Positions 33,458 through 42,541 of a stretch of DNA of 64,000 nucleotides are shown one piece after another (position 1 is the first letter of the stretch; each line of letters begins with the position of its first letter). This DNA is from Vibrio pelagius (lineage in GTDB: Bacteria; Pseudomonadota; Gammaproteobacteria; Enterobacterales; Vibrionaceae): assembly GCF_024347575.1 (NCBI RefSeq), contig NZ_AP025504.1, forward strand, positions 868,001 through 932,000, given 5' to 3'. The notes under the pieces were generated by a model, which was not told the DNA's origin, made no database searches, and saw only the letters and a program-made list of their open reading frames with translations. The position numbers and the translations under genes are program-made.

Positions 33458-34951
33458 ATGATAGAAAACAGTTTTGCAATAACGTCAACGTTCATTGCGT
33501 ATCTAATTATGATGCTAGCAATCGGGGTTATTGCTTACAAACGTACATCTAACTCAACTGACTACTTTCTTGGTGGTCGTGCACTAGGCCCTTGGCCTGC
33601 AGCACTTTCTGCTGGTGCGTCGGATATGAGTGGTTGGCTACTATTAGGTTTGCCTGGCTACGCGTATGCAGCAGGTTTCGAAGCTTTCTGGTTGGCTGGT
33701 GGCCTACTAGTGGGTACTTGGGCTAACTGGTTAATCAGTGCTAAGCGTCTACGTACTTACAGCATTACAACAGATGCATTGACTCTGCCTGAGTTCCTAT
33801 CTCGTCGTTTCAATGATACGTCTAAGCTGATCCAAACAATTTCTGCTTTCTTCATTCTTCTTTTCTTCCTTTTCTACACGAGCTCAGGCTTGGTAGCGGG
33901 CGGTAAGCTGTTTGAAACCGTATTTGGTTTAGACTACACAACTGCGGTGATCATCGGCACTGTATGTGTAGTATCTTACACGCTATTTGGGGGCTTCCTT
34001 GCGGTATCTTGGACTGACCTTGTTCAGGGCCTATTGATGTCTGCAGCGCTACTTATCGTGCCTATCGCAGCGATGAACGGTGGTCTTGGTCAACTGTCTA
34101 GCGACCTGCACAACATCAACCCAGAGCTGCTAACGCTATGGAATGATGCGAAAGGCGAGCCTCTTTCAGCGATTGCAATCATCTCTCTTGCTGCATGGGG
34201 CCTAGGTTACTTCGGTCAGCCACACATCCTAGCGCGTTTCAAAGCAACACGTACTAACAAAGACTTAGGTACAGCGCGTCGTATCGCAGTGGTATGGACT
34301 GCACTGTCTATGGCTGGTGCGATGTTAGTGGGTCTAGTTGGTCTAGTGTACGTCACCAACTCTGGCGCACCTAAATTGGATGATGGCGAGAAGATCTTCA
34401 TGCTTCTTGTGAACGCAATGTTCCACCCTGTTATCGCAGGTATTCTACTAGCAGCTATCCTAGCGGCAATCATGAGTACTGCGGATTCACAGCTTCTTGT
34501 ATCTTCGTCTGCAATGGCAGAAGATTTGTACAAGCAAATACTGAAGAAAGACGCGACATCTGAAGATATCGTACGTGTCGGTCGTTTTGCGGTTGTGATT
34601 ATCTCACTTATCGCACTGTTCCTAGCGATGACACCAGACAGCTCTGTTCTTGGTCTTGTATCTTACGCATGGGCAGGCTTCGGTGCTGCATTTGGTCCAG
34701 CTATCGTACTTAGCCTGTACTGGTCTCGTATGAACCGTAACGGCGCTCTAGCGGGTATCGTTGTGGGTGGTGTGACTATCGTAATGTGGAAACAGCTAAC
34801 AGGTGGTTGGTTCGACGTGTACGAAATCGTACCGGGCATCATCTTCTCAGCTATCTCTATCGTAGTTGTGAGCCTAATTACTGGTGAGCCAGAAGAGTCA
34901 GTTAAGAAGCAACACGAGAAGTTTGAAAAGCAATTAGTTGAACTAGACTAA
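33458..34951 (+). CDS. putP: PutP, sodium/proline symporter
   Basis: The 497-residue protein of the sodium:solute symporter family has about 13 membrane helices. Typical PutP text is DYFLGGRALGPWPAALSAGASDMSGWLLLGLPG near residues 38-70 (split across helices), SWTDLVQGLLM, LGYFGQPHILARF and STADSQLLVSSSA. It imports proline with Na+ to feed PutA. E. coli PutP has 502 residues. The start ATG 33458 has a TGAGGAC ribosome site, so the longer frame from 33416 is rejected. A terminator follows. Confidence 0.96.
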   Translation: MIENSFAITSTFIAYLIMMLAIGVIAYKRTSNSTDYFLGGRALGPWPAALSAGASDMSGWLLLGLPGYAYAAGFEAFWLAGGLLVGTWANWLISAKRLRTYSITTDALTLPEFLSRRFNDTSKLIQTISAFFILLFFLFYTSSGLVAGGKLFETVFGLDYTTAVIIGTVCVVSYTLFGGFLAVSWTDLVQGLLMSAALLIVPIAAMNGGLGQLSSDLHNINPELLTLWNDAKGEPLSAIAIISLAAWGLGYFGQPHILARFKATRTNKDLGTARRIAVVWTALSMAGAMLVGLVGLVYVTNSGAPKLDDGEKIFMLLVNAMFHPVIAGILLAAILAAIMSTADSQLLVSSSAMAEDLYKQILKKDATSEDIVRVGRFAVVIISLIALFLAMTPDSSVLGLVSYAWAGFGAAFGPAIVLSLYWSRMNRNGALAGIVVGGVTIVMWKQLTGGWFDVYEIVPGIIFSAISIVVVSLITGEPEESVKKQHEKFEKQLVELD

Positions 34952-34976
34952 TTCTTCACACGCCAATCTATTGAAA

Positions 34977-35006
34977 CAAAGAGTCACTTCGGTGGCTCTT
35001 TTTTTA
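34977..35006 (+). terminator. Rho-independent terminator of putP
   Basis: GAGTCAC and GTGGCTC pair with a TTCG tetraloop and are followed by seven T. Confidence 0.88.
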
Positions 35007-35190
35007 TGTCTGAACATTTTTGTCACACCGCAATCTTGTTGACTAAGCGGCAAGTTTGTAAGCATGTGCCTAGCTTCTCTCCTTTTGGCGTAGTGTATTT
35101 CTCCATAGCTTTGGGGCCAAATGCTTGGTCGATGCCTCAAACTAACAGAATGAAGAATTAGAATTGTCTTTGCGATGACTTTCTGAGCAA

Positions 35191-35205
35191 GTTTACATTG
35201 TAAAT
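35191..35205. promoter_or_regulatory. parS2: parS2 site 5
   Basis: GTTTACATTGTAAAT matches the consensus. It is about 28 kb from the origin site. Confidence 0.88.
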
Positions 35206-35402
35206 TATCGCTGCTTTGTGATGGAGTTTTTCATCGGATTGAATCAAGACTAAGCCCGCCTTGCTTCAAAAAACCGTTTACCGTTATGGTATTTTTTTGA
35301 ACTTGGCGCTCATTTTTGTAAATCATACGGTGAATGTTTGAACTGAATTGGACATGATGTGTCAATTGTCAGTAATGAGGACAAGCCGGATAGGATAAAG
35401 GT

Positions 35403-35645
35403 ATGCCAGATCTATATTGCAAAACATGTAAGAAAACCACTCACCATAAGTCGATCATGAAGCGTTGTGAGATCGCACCGGAAACCTTATCGGGTCGCAT
35501 GTTATTGCTTACCTCAAAACTGTTCAGTGGCACTCAGTACTATGATATGGAAGTTCAACACTTTTGCAGAACGTGCAATAGCCGAGCAGAAGAGCTTCCT
35601 AAGAAAGAGAGCGAAAGTGTCGCTCCGCAAGTCGGGTTAGCTTAG
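35403..35645 (+). CDS. Small zinc-ribbon-type hypothetical protein
   Basis: The 80-residue protein begins with CKTCKKTTHH (residues 6-15) and has a second pair CRTCN near residue 56, so a four-cysteine zinc ribbon is likely. Between them is a helical stretch with ETLSGRMLLLTSKLF. A polar tail follows. No signal peptide or membrane segment is seen. I do not recognise the family. The ATG lies 2 bp past an AAAGGT that could serve as ribosome site only poorly; the upstream GATAGGATAAAGG is better placed. It stands alone. Confidence 0.6.
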   Translation: MPDLYCKTCKKTTHHKSIMKRCEIAPETLSGRMLLLTSKLFSGTQYYDMEVQHFCRTCNSRAEELPKKESESVAPQVGLA

Positions 35646-35713
35646 TCTTTTACTGCAACTCTTTGACTGGATTACATCTCGCTAAAGACGGATAGAGTGT
35701 TGAGCTTAGTGAT

Positions 35714-35735
35714 AAAAACCTCCACGAGGGAGGTT
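35714..35735 (-). terminator. Terminator of the 56-residue gene
   Basis: On the minus strand AACCTCC pairs with GGAGGTT around a 5-nt loop, followed by a T-run; it begins 8 bp after the stop at 35743. Confidence 0.75.
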
Positions 35736-35742
35736 GATGTGT

Positions 35743-35913
35743 TTAAGTGGCTTGCTTGAGGCTCTGTGGTGCAACGAGAAAGCCGTCTAACTTTACTTCC
35801 CAGCCATAGCTAGAATATTCGTATGCGAGTGCTTGCGCGACCTCTTTAGATACGGTCGCGCGGACCCATAAGCCAATGCCGTAAGGTTTGTATTCGATTT
35901 CTTGTGTTTCCAT
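35743..35913 (-). CDS. Small conserved-looking protein, 56 residues
   Basis: A complete frame encodes METQEIEYKPYGIGLWVRAT and then 36 more residues ending SLKQAT. It has a ribosome site (GAAAGGATGG, 13 bp upstream), starts with ATG and ends in front of its own terminator, which supports it as a real gene. The composition suggests a small alpha/beta fold (Trp-Val-rich strand, Ala-rich helix KEVAQALAYEYSS). No signal peptide or metal motif. Function unknown. Confidence 0.7.
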   Translation of the reverse strand: METQEIEYKPYGIGLWVRATVSKEVAQALAYEYSSYGWEVKLDGFLVAPQSLKQAT

Positions 35914-36195
35914 ATAGAGCCATCCTTTCTCTTAGTGCAATCTATTATTCACATTGCCTCCCAAAGATACTTTTCTCTATAGCTCAACTTATTTGTTAAA
36001 TAGGTCAATTTTATAACACTATATTAACGGTCTGAATTTGAATTTATAATTCACTAGTATATTCGATTATCTTTACATCTTTGTTGTGAATACAGTGTTG
36101 CGGAGCTGTTTTTAAATTCTGTGAGCCGTGCTCTGCAGGTTTTGGTCAAGCATGGAATATACTCACCCTATATTGAGACTGTTTATAGAGATGTT

Positions 36196-36684
36196 ATGCC
36201 TCAACACCAATTGGATCGTATTGACAAAGAGATACTACGAATCTTGCACATGAAGGGCCGACTGCCAGTTGTTGAACTGGCTAAGCAGGTAAACCTCACC
36301 ACTTCTCCATGTTCGGATCGTTTAAAGCGTCTCGAGAAAGAGGGCTACATTACTGGTTATCATGCCGAGTTATGTTCAGAGAAACTTGGACTTGATGTGC
36401 AGGTGTTCATTCATATCCGTTTGGACCAAACCAGCTTTTCGATTTTCGATAAGTTTGCACAGGCCGTAGAGATGATGCCAGAAATTGAAGAGTGCTATTC
36501 GCTCTCTGGGGATTTCGACACCATGATCAAAGTACGAGTTAAAGATATGAAGGCGTATCAGTCGTTTATGTCGACGAAGCTTGGTACGCTACCGGGCGTC
36601 ATACAGACGAGAAGTGAAGTGGTTATCGAAGAGCATAAAAAGGGCTTTGGCGTGAACCCTGAGTTACTCTCTACCTTGAGCTAG
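36196..36684 (+). CDS. Lrp/AsnC-family transcriptional regulator
   Basis: The 162-residue protein has an N-terminal helix-turn-helix (LDRIDKEILRILHMKGRLPVV, then TTSPCSDRLKRLEKEGYITG; residues 4-55) and a RAM effector domain (about 65-150; CYSLSGDFDTMIKVRVKDMK). Such proteins sense amino acids as octamers. The frame is open from a GTG at 36121, but ATG 36196 gives the standard Lrp start. The gene stands alone between unrelated units, about 5 kb from the citrulline- and polyamine-related genes; a link to amino-acid catabolism here is a guess. Confidence 0.88.
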   Translation: MPQHQLDRIDKEILRILHMKGRLPVVELAKQVNLTTSPCSDRLKRLEKEGYITGYHAELCSEKLGLDVQVFIHIRLDQTSFSIFDKFAQAVEMMPEIEECYSLSGDFDTMIKVRVKDMKAYQSFMSTKLGTLPGVIQTRSEVVIEEHKKGFGVNPELLSTLS

Positions 36685-36718
36685 TTCTTTGTTCGTCCTG
36701 ATTTTGAAATATAAAAAA

Positions 36719-36738
36719 TGGAAGCTATATGGCTTCCA
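36719..36738 (-). terminator. Terminator of the DUF445 gene
   Basis: TGGAAGC and GCTTCCA pair across a 6-nt loop; on the minus strand six T follow. It lies 30 bp after the DUF445 stop and may also end Lrp transcription weakly. Confidence 0.75.
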
Positions 36739-36768
36739 CTTTACGTTTTAAAGCAGACGTTTTATTGT

Positions 36769-37476
36769 TTAGAGAGTAATCGCTGCCGAGATAACGCCGA
36801 TGACGCCACCAAAAACACCACCCCATACGACAAGCCAGCCAAGGTGCTCTTTGATCATTTTCTGCACCATCTCTTTTACTAGTTTAGGTGTCAGTTCGCT
36901 CAAGCGCTGATCGATGATCGCCTCGATGTTCTCTTTGATTTCGTCCATCATTGCCGGAGACTCAAACTGCTCTTTGAGGGCATTTTTCACAGTGTCACTT
37001 TGGCCAATCTCAATGATGGAAGCCTGCATCTTCTCGACAAACGGTTCTTTCAGCGGTTGAAGTGCTTCTGTGCCGCCAAGCATGGCGAGCATTCCACCAA
37101 ATTGAGAGTTGGCGATCACTTCGACTAAGGAATCGAACGCAGGGTTAAGATCAATCTTCTTGATCACTGGTTCTAAGTTCAGTGATTGGCCGCTAGCCAT
37201 TTCACTGCTTAAGAAGCGGTCGATGTTACTTTCGGTAAAGAACTGTTCCATCATCAGCTGCTTGATTGCCGCTTTAAACTGTTCAAAACGAGCTGGAATC
37301 ACACCAGAGCCATACAGTCCCGGTACTTTTTCAAACAGCATGTGAATAGCAAGCCAGTTGGTAATCGCGCCAGAAAATGCGAATAGGCCAGCGTAAAGTA
37401 AGTATTGGCTAGCGGTGAAGTAACCCGCAGCCAGCAGAGCTAAAGCCACCGCGTTAGTGATAACACTCTTGTTCAT
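36769..37476 (-). CDS. DUF445-family inner-membrane protein
   Basis: The 235-residue protein has two close N-terminal membrane helices (about residues 5-45) and one at the C-terminus (about 212-233), with a long amphipathic cytoplasmic or periplasmic region between. The text GAITNWLAIHMLFEKVPGLYGSGVIP is the hallmark of the family (IKKxxP-like helix near the first helices). Biological role is not established. It is a single-gene unit with its own terminator. Confidence 0.8.
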   Translation of the reverse strand: MNKSVITNAVALALLAAGYFTASQYLLYAGLFAFSGAITNWLAIHMLFEKVPGLYGSGVIPARFEQFKAAIKQLMMEQFFTESNIDRFLSSEMASGQSLNLEPVIKKIDLNPAFDSLVEVIANSQFGGMLAMLGGTEALQPLKEPFVEKMQASIIEIGQSDTVKNALKEQFESPAMMDEIKENIEAIIDQRLSELTPKLVKEMVQKMIKEHLGWLVVWGGVFGGVIGVISAAITL

Positions 37477-37634
37477 AGTTTTTCTCTAGATTAAGTCTTG
37501 CGCGCATTTTAAAAAAAATTAGGCAAGAAACAAATAGAAAGCGGCGAGCTTGTTCATCGATTTAGGTTAATCATGGAATTTAGCTTGCTACGAATTTTAT
37601 CTTACCGTGGATTACAGCTTGATCGTTGACTTTG

Positions 37635-37680
37635 TTTGATAGTCAAACTACATTGACAAACAAGTATTTTGATAATCAAA
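37635..37680. promoter_or_regulatory. Paired palindromes upstream of the metal-efflux gene (candidate MarR operators)
   Basis: TTTGATAGTCAAA (37635-37647) and TTTGATAATCAAA (37668-37680) are near-identical 13-bp palindromes spaced 33 bp, three helical turns. A TTGACA box (37653-37658) lies between them and the second palindrome covers the -10 zone. The downstream gene pair includes a MarR-type regulator that probably binds here. Confidence 0.6.
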
Positions 37681-37696
37681 TTAAAATGGAATAATA

Positions 37697-38593
37697 ATGA
37701 ATCCTCAAGTTAAGCATTCACACCACTTTTCTGCGCGTAACCAAGCGGGTGAAAGAAGGACTTTTTATGTCTTGTTATTAACCGTAGTCACTATGGTGGT
37801 GGAGATTGGGGCAGGGACAGTATATGGCTCCATGGCTCTGTTGGCCGATGGTTGGCATATGGGGACTCACGCTGCCGCATTTTGTATCACGCTGTTTGCG
37901 TATCGCTATGCGAAGAAGCATGAAAACAGTGACCGATTTTCATTTGGTACGGGGAAAGTGAGCGTATTAGGTGGTTATACTAGTGCCATTGCGTTGGGTA
38001 TTGTTGCCTTGTTGATGTTTACCGAATCGGTGCACCGCCTGCTGAACCCTCAGTCTATTCAGTTCAATGAAGCGATAGTCGTGGCTTGCATTGGTTTGGC
38101 TGTGAATGTGGCGAGCATGTTCCTATTGGGCGATCATCATCACGACCATCACAACCATCACGACCATGACCACAGCCACCATCATCATGATCACAACCTC
38201 AGAGCTGCTTATATGCATGTGTTGGCCGATGCGCTCACCTCTTTGTTGGCGATCGTCGCGTTGTTATTTGGCAAATTCTACGGCTGGAATTGGTTAGATG
38301 CAGTTATGGGTATGGTCGGTGCTGCCGTCATCTTAAAGTGGACAATGAACCTACTTAAACAGACGAGTCCGATCCTGCTTGATGAGAGCATTGACTTAAA
38401 CTATCGCCGGCAGATTATTGAGGAGCTTGCCCCAGATGCTGAGGTGATCGATCTGCACATATGGAGAATCAGTGGTCATCACTATTCGGCAGCGATTGCG
38501 CTGCAATCTGATGGTGATTTGAGTGTGAATGACTTTAGGCAACGACTGGCGAAGTTTGATAAGATTAATCATCTTACTCTTGAATTAAATTAG
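37697..38593 (+). CDS. dmeF: Cation-diffusion-facilitator metal efflux protein, DmeF-like
   Basis: The 298-residue CDF transporter has six membrane helices, a strong metal-binding His/Asp loop between helices IV and V (residues about 148-175, with HHDHHNHHDHDHSHHHHDH), the family text LADGWHMGTHAAAF near 50 (HxxxD-type metal site) and a C-terminal cytoplasmic domain (about 215-298). The start resembles DmeF, an exporter of Co2+, Ni2+ and possibly Cd2+. It probably forms a two-gene operon with the MarR-type gene 9 bp downstream. Substrate is inferred from the family. Confidence 0.85.
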   Translation: MNPQVKHSHHFSARNQAGERRTFYVLLLTVVTMVVEIGAGTVYGSMALLADGWHMGTHAAAFCITLFAYRYAKKHENSDRFSFGTGKVSVLGGYTSAIALGIVALLMFTESVHRLLNPQSIQFNEAIVVACIGLAVNVASMFLLGDHHHDHHNHHDHDHSHHHHDHNLRAAYMHVLADALTSLLAIVALLFGKFYGWNWLDAVMGMVGAAVILKWTMNLLKQTSPILLDESIDLNYRRQIIEELAPDAEVIDLHIWRISGHHYSAAIALQSDGDLSVNDFRQRLAKFDKINHLTLELN

Positions 38594-38602
38594 TCATTTG
38601 TC

Positions 38603-39019
38603 ATGCAAAACCTTGAACACCTAAGCCAGCTTATTACCGAATTTTACGACAAGATGTCTTCTTGGGAGCAATCGGTTGTGAAAGAGACGGGCTATTCATT
38701 AGCTCAGGTACACACTATCGAAGTACTGGGTGTTCATGGTGCTCTGCGTATGAAAGAGCTCTCTGAAAAACTTGGAATCACGACAGGAACGCTGACGGTT
38801 CAGATTGAAAAGTTGGTCAAAGCGGAGTTAGTGAAGCGCTGTGAGCACCCCACAGACAGGCGCGCTATCGTGGTTGACTTAACGCCAGCAGGGCAAGCGA
38901 TTCATAATCAGCATAACCAGCTGCACCTCGACCTTGTGAATGACTTAACCAGTGGCATCTCTTCCAAAGAGACTCAGATTCTGACGGCATGCTTAGAGAA
39001 AATGAATCGCAAGTTTTAG
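38603..39019 (+). CDS. MarR-family transcriptional regulator
   Basis: The 138-residue protein carries a winged helix (about residues 30-95) with ALRMKELSEKLGITTGTLTVQ, HPTDRRAIVVDLTPAGQ and flanking dimerisation helices. It starts 9 bp after the efflux gene, so it is probably co-transcribed and represses the operon through the palindromes at 37635-37680. Whether the inducer is metal or an organic molecule is not visible; no extra Cys or His cluster marks a metal site. Confidence 0.88.
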   Translation: MQNLEHLSQLITEFYDKMSSWEQSVVKETGYSLAQVHTIEVLGVHGALRMKELSEKLGITTGTLTVQIEKLVKAELVKRCEHPTDRRAIVVDLTPAGQAIHNQHNQLHLDLVNDLTSGISSKETQILTACLEKMNRKF

Positions 39020-39057
39020 TCAATAAAAATCCAGTTAGTAAAAGCTAGCCAATAAAA

Positions 39058-39087
39058 AAGGCTAGCCTCCCCCCGAAGTCTAGCCTT
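39058..39087. terminator. Terminator between the MarR gene and the ABC exporter gene
   Basis: AAGGCTAG and CTAGCCTT pair across a 14-nt loop, with six A on the left, so the T-run follows on the minus strand. It ends the exporter transcript and probably the converging MarR transcript. Confidence 0.65.
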
Positions 39088-39225
39088 ATTCCAGAACGCG
39101 CAAGCGAAGCGTCTTTGTCTGTTAGTCATATTATATAATTACGACATAACATTCTGCCACGTTCAATTTACGACTATCTAACAAATTAGTGTGAATCGTC
39201 CCGCATATTTAAAACTGCATACAAA

Positions 39226-41076
39226 TTAGGTATTGGGCGTCAGTTCCAAATCATCTCCGATGAAGCCACCCGTTTGGTGATTCCACAGTTGAGCATAGAT
39301 GCCATCTTGTGCGATGAGCTCTTGATGTGTACCTTCTTCAACGATGTTGCCTTGGTCGAGTACGATCAAGCGATCCATTGCTGCGATAGTCGACAAGCGG
39401 TGCGCTATTGCAATTACTGTCTTACCTTCCATCAGTTCAATCAAGCTCTCTTGGATTGCAGCTTCAACCTCAGAGTCGAGTGCAGATGTCGCTTCATCCA
39501 GTACCAATAGCGGTGCATTCTTTAGTAGGACACGAGAGATAGCGATACGTTGACGCTGACCCCCTGACAGTTTTACACCTCGCTCACCCACTTGCGCGTC
39601 GTAACCTAAGTTGCCGAACGGGTCGGTGAGGGTTTCGATAAACTCATGTGCGTGAGCCTGCTTAGTGGCTGCATATAACTCTTCGTCGGTTGCTTCAGGG
39701 CGACCGTAAAGGATGTTGTCTTTGATAGAGCGGTGTAGCAGTGAGGTGTCTTGCGTCACCATACCTATGTTGCTGCGCAGCGAGTCTTGTGTGACGTCAG
39801 TGATCCCTTGCCCATCAATCAAAATTTGACCTTTTTCAACGTCATGGAAGCGAAGCAGCAAGTTGACCAGCGTTGATTTACCCGCACCGGAGCGTCCTAC
39901 TAGCCCCACCTTTTCACCTGGCTTGATATTGAGATTAAGATTATTAATGACCCCTTTATTTTCACCATAGTTGAAACTCACGTTATCAAAGTGGATGCCA
40001 CCTTGGGGTACTTGCAGTGGTTCTGCATTCGGTTTGTCTTCAATAGCAATTGGCTTTGCTAGCGTTTTTATGCCATCGATGACGGTGCCCAAGTTTTCAA
40101 ATAGACCACCGATTTCCCACATGATCCACTTAGACATACCATTGATACGCAGTGCTAAACTGACCGCAATAGCGATTGCACCAACGGTGATCGCGTCATC
40201 TAACCATAGATAAATAGAGATACCAGCAATACTGAAAACCAGAAGGTAGTTAGCAAACTCAACCCATACGTTAAAGCCTGTCACTAAACGCATTTGACGG
40301 TAAACCGTGTCGAGGAAGCCTTCCATTCCCTCTTCTGCATATTCCGTTTCACGCTTGCTGTGTGAAAACAGTTTAACTGTGGAGATATTGGTGTAGCTGT
40401 CGACAATGCGACCTGTCATCAGTGAACGCGCATCGGCTTGTTCAGACGAGACATCTTTTAGCTTAGGTACAAAATGCAGCTGAATACCGACGTAGACGAA
40501 TAGCCAGATAAGCATAGGAGCCATTAAACGCCAATCGGATTCGGCCAACATGAACAGCATTGCCGTAAAGTAGACCGTCACATAGACGAATACATCGACC
40601 ATCTTGGTCACGGTTTCGCGAACGGCCAAAGATGTTTGCATCACCTTAGTTGCGACACGTCCAGCAAAGTCATCTTGATAGAAAGAGAGGCTCTGCTTAA
40701 GAAGGTAGCGGTGAGCAAGCCAACGAATCGACATCGGGTAGTTGCCCAGCAAAGTTTGATGAAGCAAGAGAGAATATACCGCGATCATGACTGGCATGAT
40801 GACCAACAACAGAACCCCTAAACCAATCAAGGTTGATTGGTTATCAGCAAGGAAGGTCTCTTTGTCACTGGTCGATAACCAATCCACGAGCTGACCCATA
40901 TAACCAAATAACGCAACCTCGATGATTGCAATAGTCATGCTCATTAAGCCAAGAAGCAGTAACGGCTTTTCAAAGCCACGTGTGTAATGTCGACAAAAAG
41001 CCAATATGCCACTTGGGGGCTGTATGGGTTCGTCTTTTGGAAAGGCTTGGGTAAAGCCTTCAAATTTCTTATACAT
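39226..41076 (-). CDS. ABC exporter, membrane and ATPase fused (VcaM-like)
   Basis: The 616-residue half-transporter has six membrane helices (about residues 30-340) and a nucleotide-binding domain with Walker A GRSGAGKST near 390, Q-loop MVTQDTSLLHR near 432, signature LSGGQRQRIAISRVLL near 495 and Walker B LLVLDEATSALD near 515. Length and architecture match homodimeric multidrug or lipid exporters; the V. cholerae multidrug pump VcaM is of similar size, but I cannot confirm orthology. It is a single-gene unit. Substrate unknown. Confidence 0.85.
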   Translation of the reverse strand: MYKKFEGFTQAFPKDEPIQPPSGILAFCRHYTRGFEKPLLLLGLMSMTIAIIEVALFGYMGQLVDWLSTSDKETFLADNQSTLIGLGVLLLVIMPVMIAVYSLLLHQTLLGNYPMSIRWLAHRYLLKQSLSFYQDDFAGRVATKVMQTSLAVRETVTKMVDVFVYVTVYFTAMLFMLAESDWRLMAPMLIWLFVYVGIQLHFVPKLKDVSSEQADARSLMTGRIVDSYTNISTVKLFSHSKRETEYAEEGMEGFLDTVYRQMRLVTGFNVWVEFANYLLVFSIAGISIYLWLDDAITVGAIAIAVSLALRINGMSKWIMWEIGGLFENLGTVIDGIKTLAKPIAIEDKPNAEPLQVPQGGIHFDNVSFNYGENKGVINNLNLNIKPGEKVGLVGRSGAGKSTLVNLLLRFHDVEKGQILIDGQGITDVTQDSLRSNIGMVTQDTSLLHRSIKDNILYGRPEATDEELYAATKQAHAHEFIETLTDPFGNLGYDAQVGERGVKLSGGQRQRIAISRVLLKNAPLLVLDEATSALDSEVEAAIQESLIELMEGKTVIAIAHRLSTIAAMDRLIVLDQGNIVEEGTHQELIAQDGIYAQLWNHQTGGFIGDDLELTPNT

Positions 41077-41509
41077 AGGTTTCCCTTAGTCAACCTCAGC
41101 ATCTGTGTGCAAAGTTGTAATTATTGTGGTGATTTTAGGTCACGAGTAAAACAAGTCTATGGCAACGCACAAAGCGAAATCACAGTTATTTTTTATTGAG
41201 TTAGGGTTGATGTGATAAGAGACGTTGACTGACTGCCGCGGGATCAACGTGTTATGCAACAGGGTTATCCTAACGCTAATTGGGTTAAATTGTAACCAAA
41301 ACTGACACTTAGCGTAATATTGATGTATGAATATAGTACGGTAAATGGACAGATGTTTGTGTTGAGAGTTGCGCAGTAAAAACTAGGGAAGATCGGCTAT
41401 TTCGCAGGAATTATTGAGGTTAGCTAATGAAATTATCAATAATTCAGTGATTTTTCTCGTAACAACCTGTTTACAATTGGCGGGTAAATTCCAGATAGGG
41501 ACAGTTGAG
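41077..41509. other. Divergent intergenic region upstream of the CtlX-like gene
   Basis: In 433 bases between the ABC exporter and the CtlX-like gene I see no ORF, RNA or repeat that I can support. It must hold the promoters of both genes. Confidence 0.5.
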
Positions 41510-42484
41510 ATGTTAAACCTACATGAAAAATCACTGCAGACAACCAATGTACAAAATGCAAACTGTGTAGTGATGGTGCCACCTAAAGAGTTTCGTTTTA
41601 ACGAAGAGACCGCGCGTGACAATGAATTTCAGCAGCGCGTTAACTTGACTCAAGAAGAAGTAAAATCGCAAACCATGACTGAGTTTAAGGAAATGGTGAA
41701 GGTACTTCGCAAAGAAGGCGTACAAGTAGTCGAGTTTGATTATCCTGAACTTGGTGTTGAAACACCGGATGCGGTTTTCCCAAATAACTGGTTTAGTACT
41801 GTTAGCGATGGCAGCTTATATACTTTCCCAATGGCGTGCGAAAATCGTCAACATGAAGTGAAGCCTAACGCTCTCATCGAAGCGCTCGAAGCGGCTGGTC
41901 GTATCGTCAATCATGTGGATACGCTTGAATCTTATTTACAGCAGGGTGCTTACCTTGAAAGTACAGGCGTAATGGTGATCGATCACATCAACAAAACCAT
42001 CTATGCGGCCCTTTCTCAACGCTGTGATAGAGAAGTATTGGAAGATTACGCAAAGCGTATCGGTTATTCGCGAGTGGTTTCTTTCCAGACAGCTTTGCCT
42101 TCAGGTCAACCGATTTACCATACCAATGTGATGATGGCGATTGGTGATAATTTCTGCGTAATCTGTGATGAAGTGATTCCGGAGTTCGAGCGTCGCTTCG
42201 TTGTGAAGTCCCTTGCTAAAGACAAGCAAGTGATCTCGATTTCGATTGATCAAATGAACCGTTTCTGCGGCAACATCCTTCAACTTGAAACGGTAAATGG
42301 CGATAAAGTGATTGCGATGTCGCAGTCGGCTTTTGATGCGTTCTCTCCTGCACAACGCGCTCAGCTCGCGACGCACGGAAAACTGCTGCCATTCAATGTG
42401 AAAACCATCGAAGATATCGGCGGTGGCTCAGTACGCTGTATGCTTGGTGAGGTGTTCTTACCTACCAGAGTGAATCGCTTGTAA
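41510..42484 (+). CDS. ctlX: Citrulline-hydrolase-like (CtlX) amidinotransferase-family enzyme
   Basis: The 324-residue protein belongs to the guanidino-group-modifying superfamily (arginine deiminase fold). Family markers are MVPPKEFRFNEETA near the N-terminus, the FPNNWFSTVSDG block near residue 95 (substrate Asn/Asp), catalytic His in IYHTNVMMAIGD near 205 and the nucleophile Cys in GGGSVRCMLGEVFLP at the end. This is the pattern annotated as citrulline utilisation hydrolase CtlX. The frame is open from a TTG at 41414; ATG 41510 starts the conserved part. A terminator follows at 42497. Confidence 0.8.
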   Translation: MLNLHEKSLQTTNVQNANCVVMVPPKEFRFNEETARDNEFQQRVNLTQEEVKSQTMTEFKEMVKVLRKEGVQVVEFDYPELGVETPDAVFPNNWFSTVSDGSLYTFPMACENRQHEVKPNALIEALEAAGRIVNHVDTLESYLQQGAYLESTGVMVIDHINKTIYAALSQRCDREVLEDYAKRIGYSRVVSFQTALPSGQPIYHTNVMMAIGDNFCVICDEVIPEFERRFVVKSLAKDKQVISISIDQMNRFCGNILQLETVNGDKVIAMSQSAFDAFSPAQRAQLATHGKLLPFNVKTIEDIGGGSVRCMLGEVFLPTRVNRL

Positions 42485-42496
42485 TTTTCAGAGAAC

Positions 42497-42526
42497 AAAA
42501 AACCACTTCAGTTGAAGTGGTTTTTT
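42497..42526. terminator. Bidirectional terminator
   Basis: A perfect stem AAAAAACCACTTC/GAAGTGGTTTTTT with a 4-nt loop lies between the CtlX-like gene and the convergent hydrolase gene and can serve both. Confidence 0.88.
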
Positions 42527-42541
42527 GTATCTTGATTGTCC

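Larger units (their letters stand above)
34952..35402. other. Intergenic region downstream of putP
   Basis: It contains the putP terminator (34977-35006) and one parS2 site (35191-35205). No further gene or RNA was seen in this 451-base stretch. Confidence 0.6.

Noticed and set aside
34943..35140. 65-residue minus-strand ORF after putP
   Set aside because: It runs antisense through the putP terminator and has no start signal.
38106..38297. 63-residue Thr/Ile-rich ORF inside the dmeF-like gene
   Set aside because: It is the shifted reading of the His-rich codon repeat.
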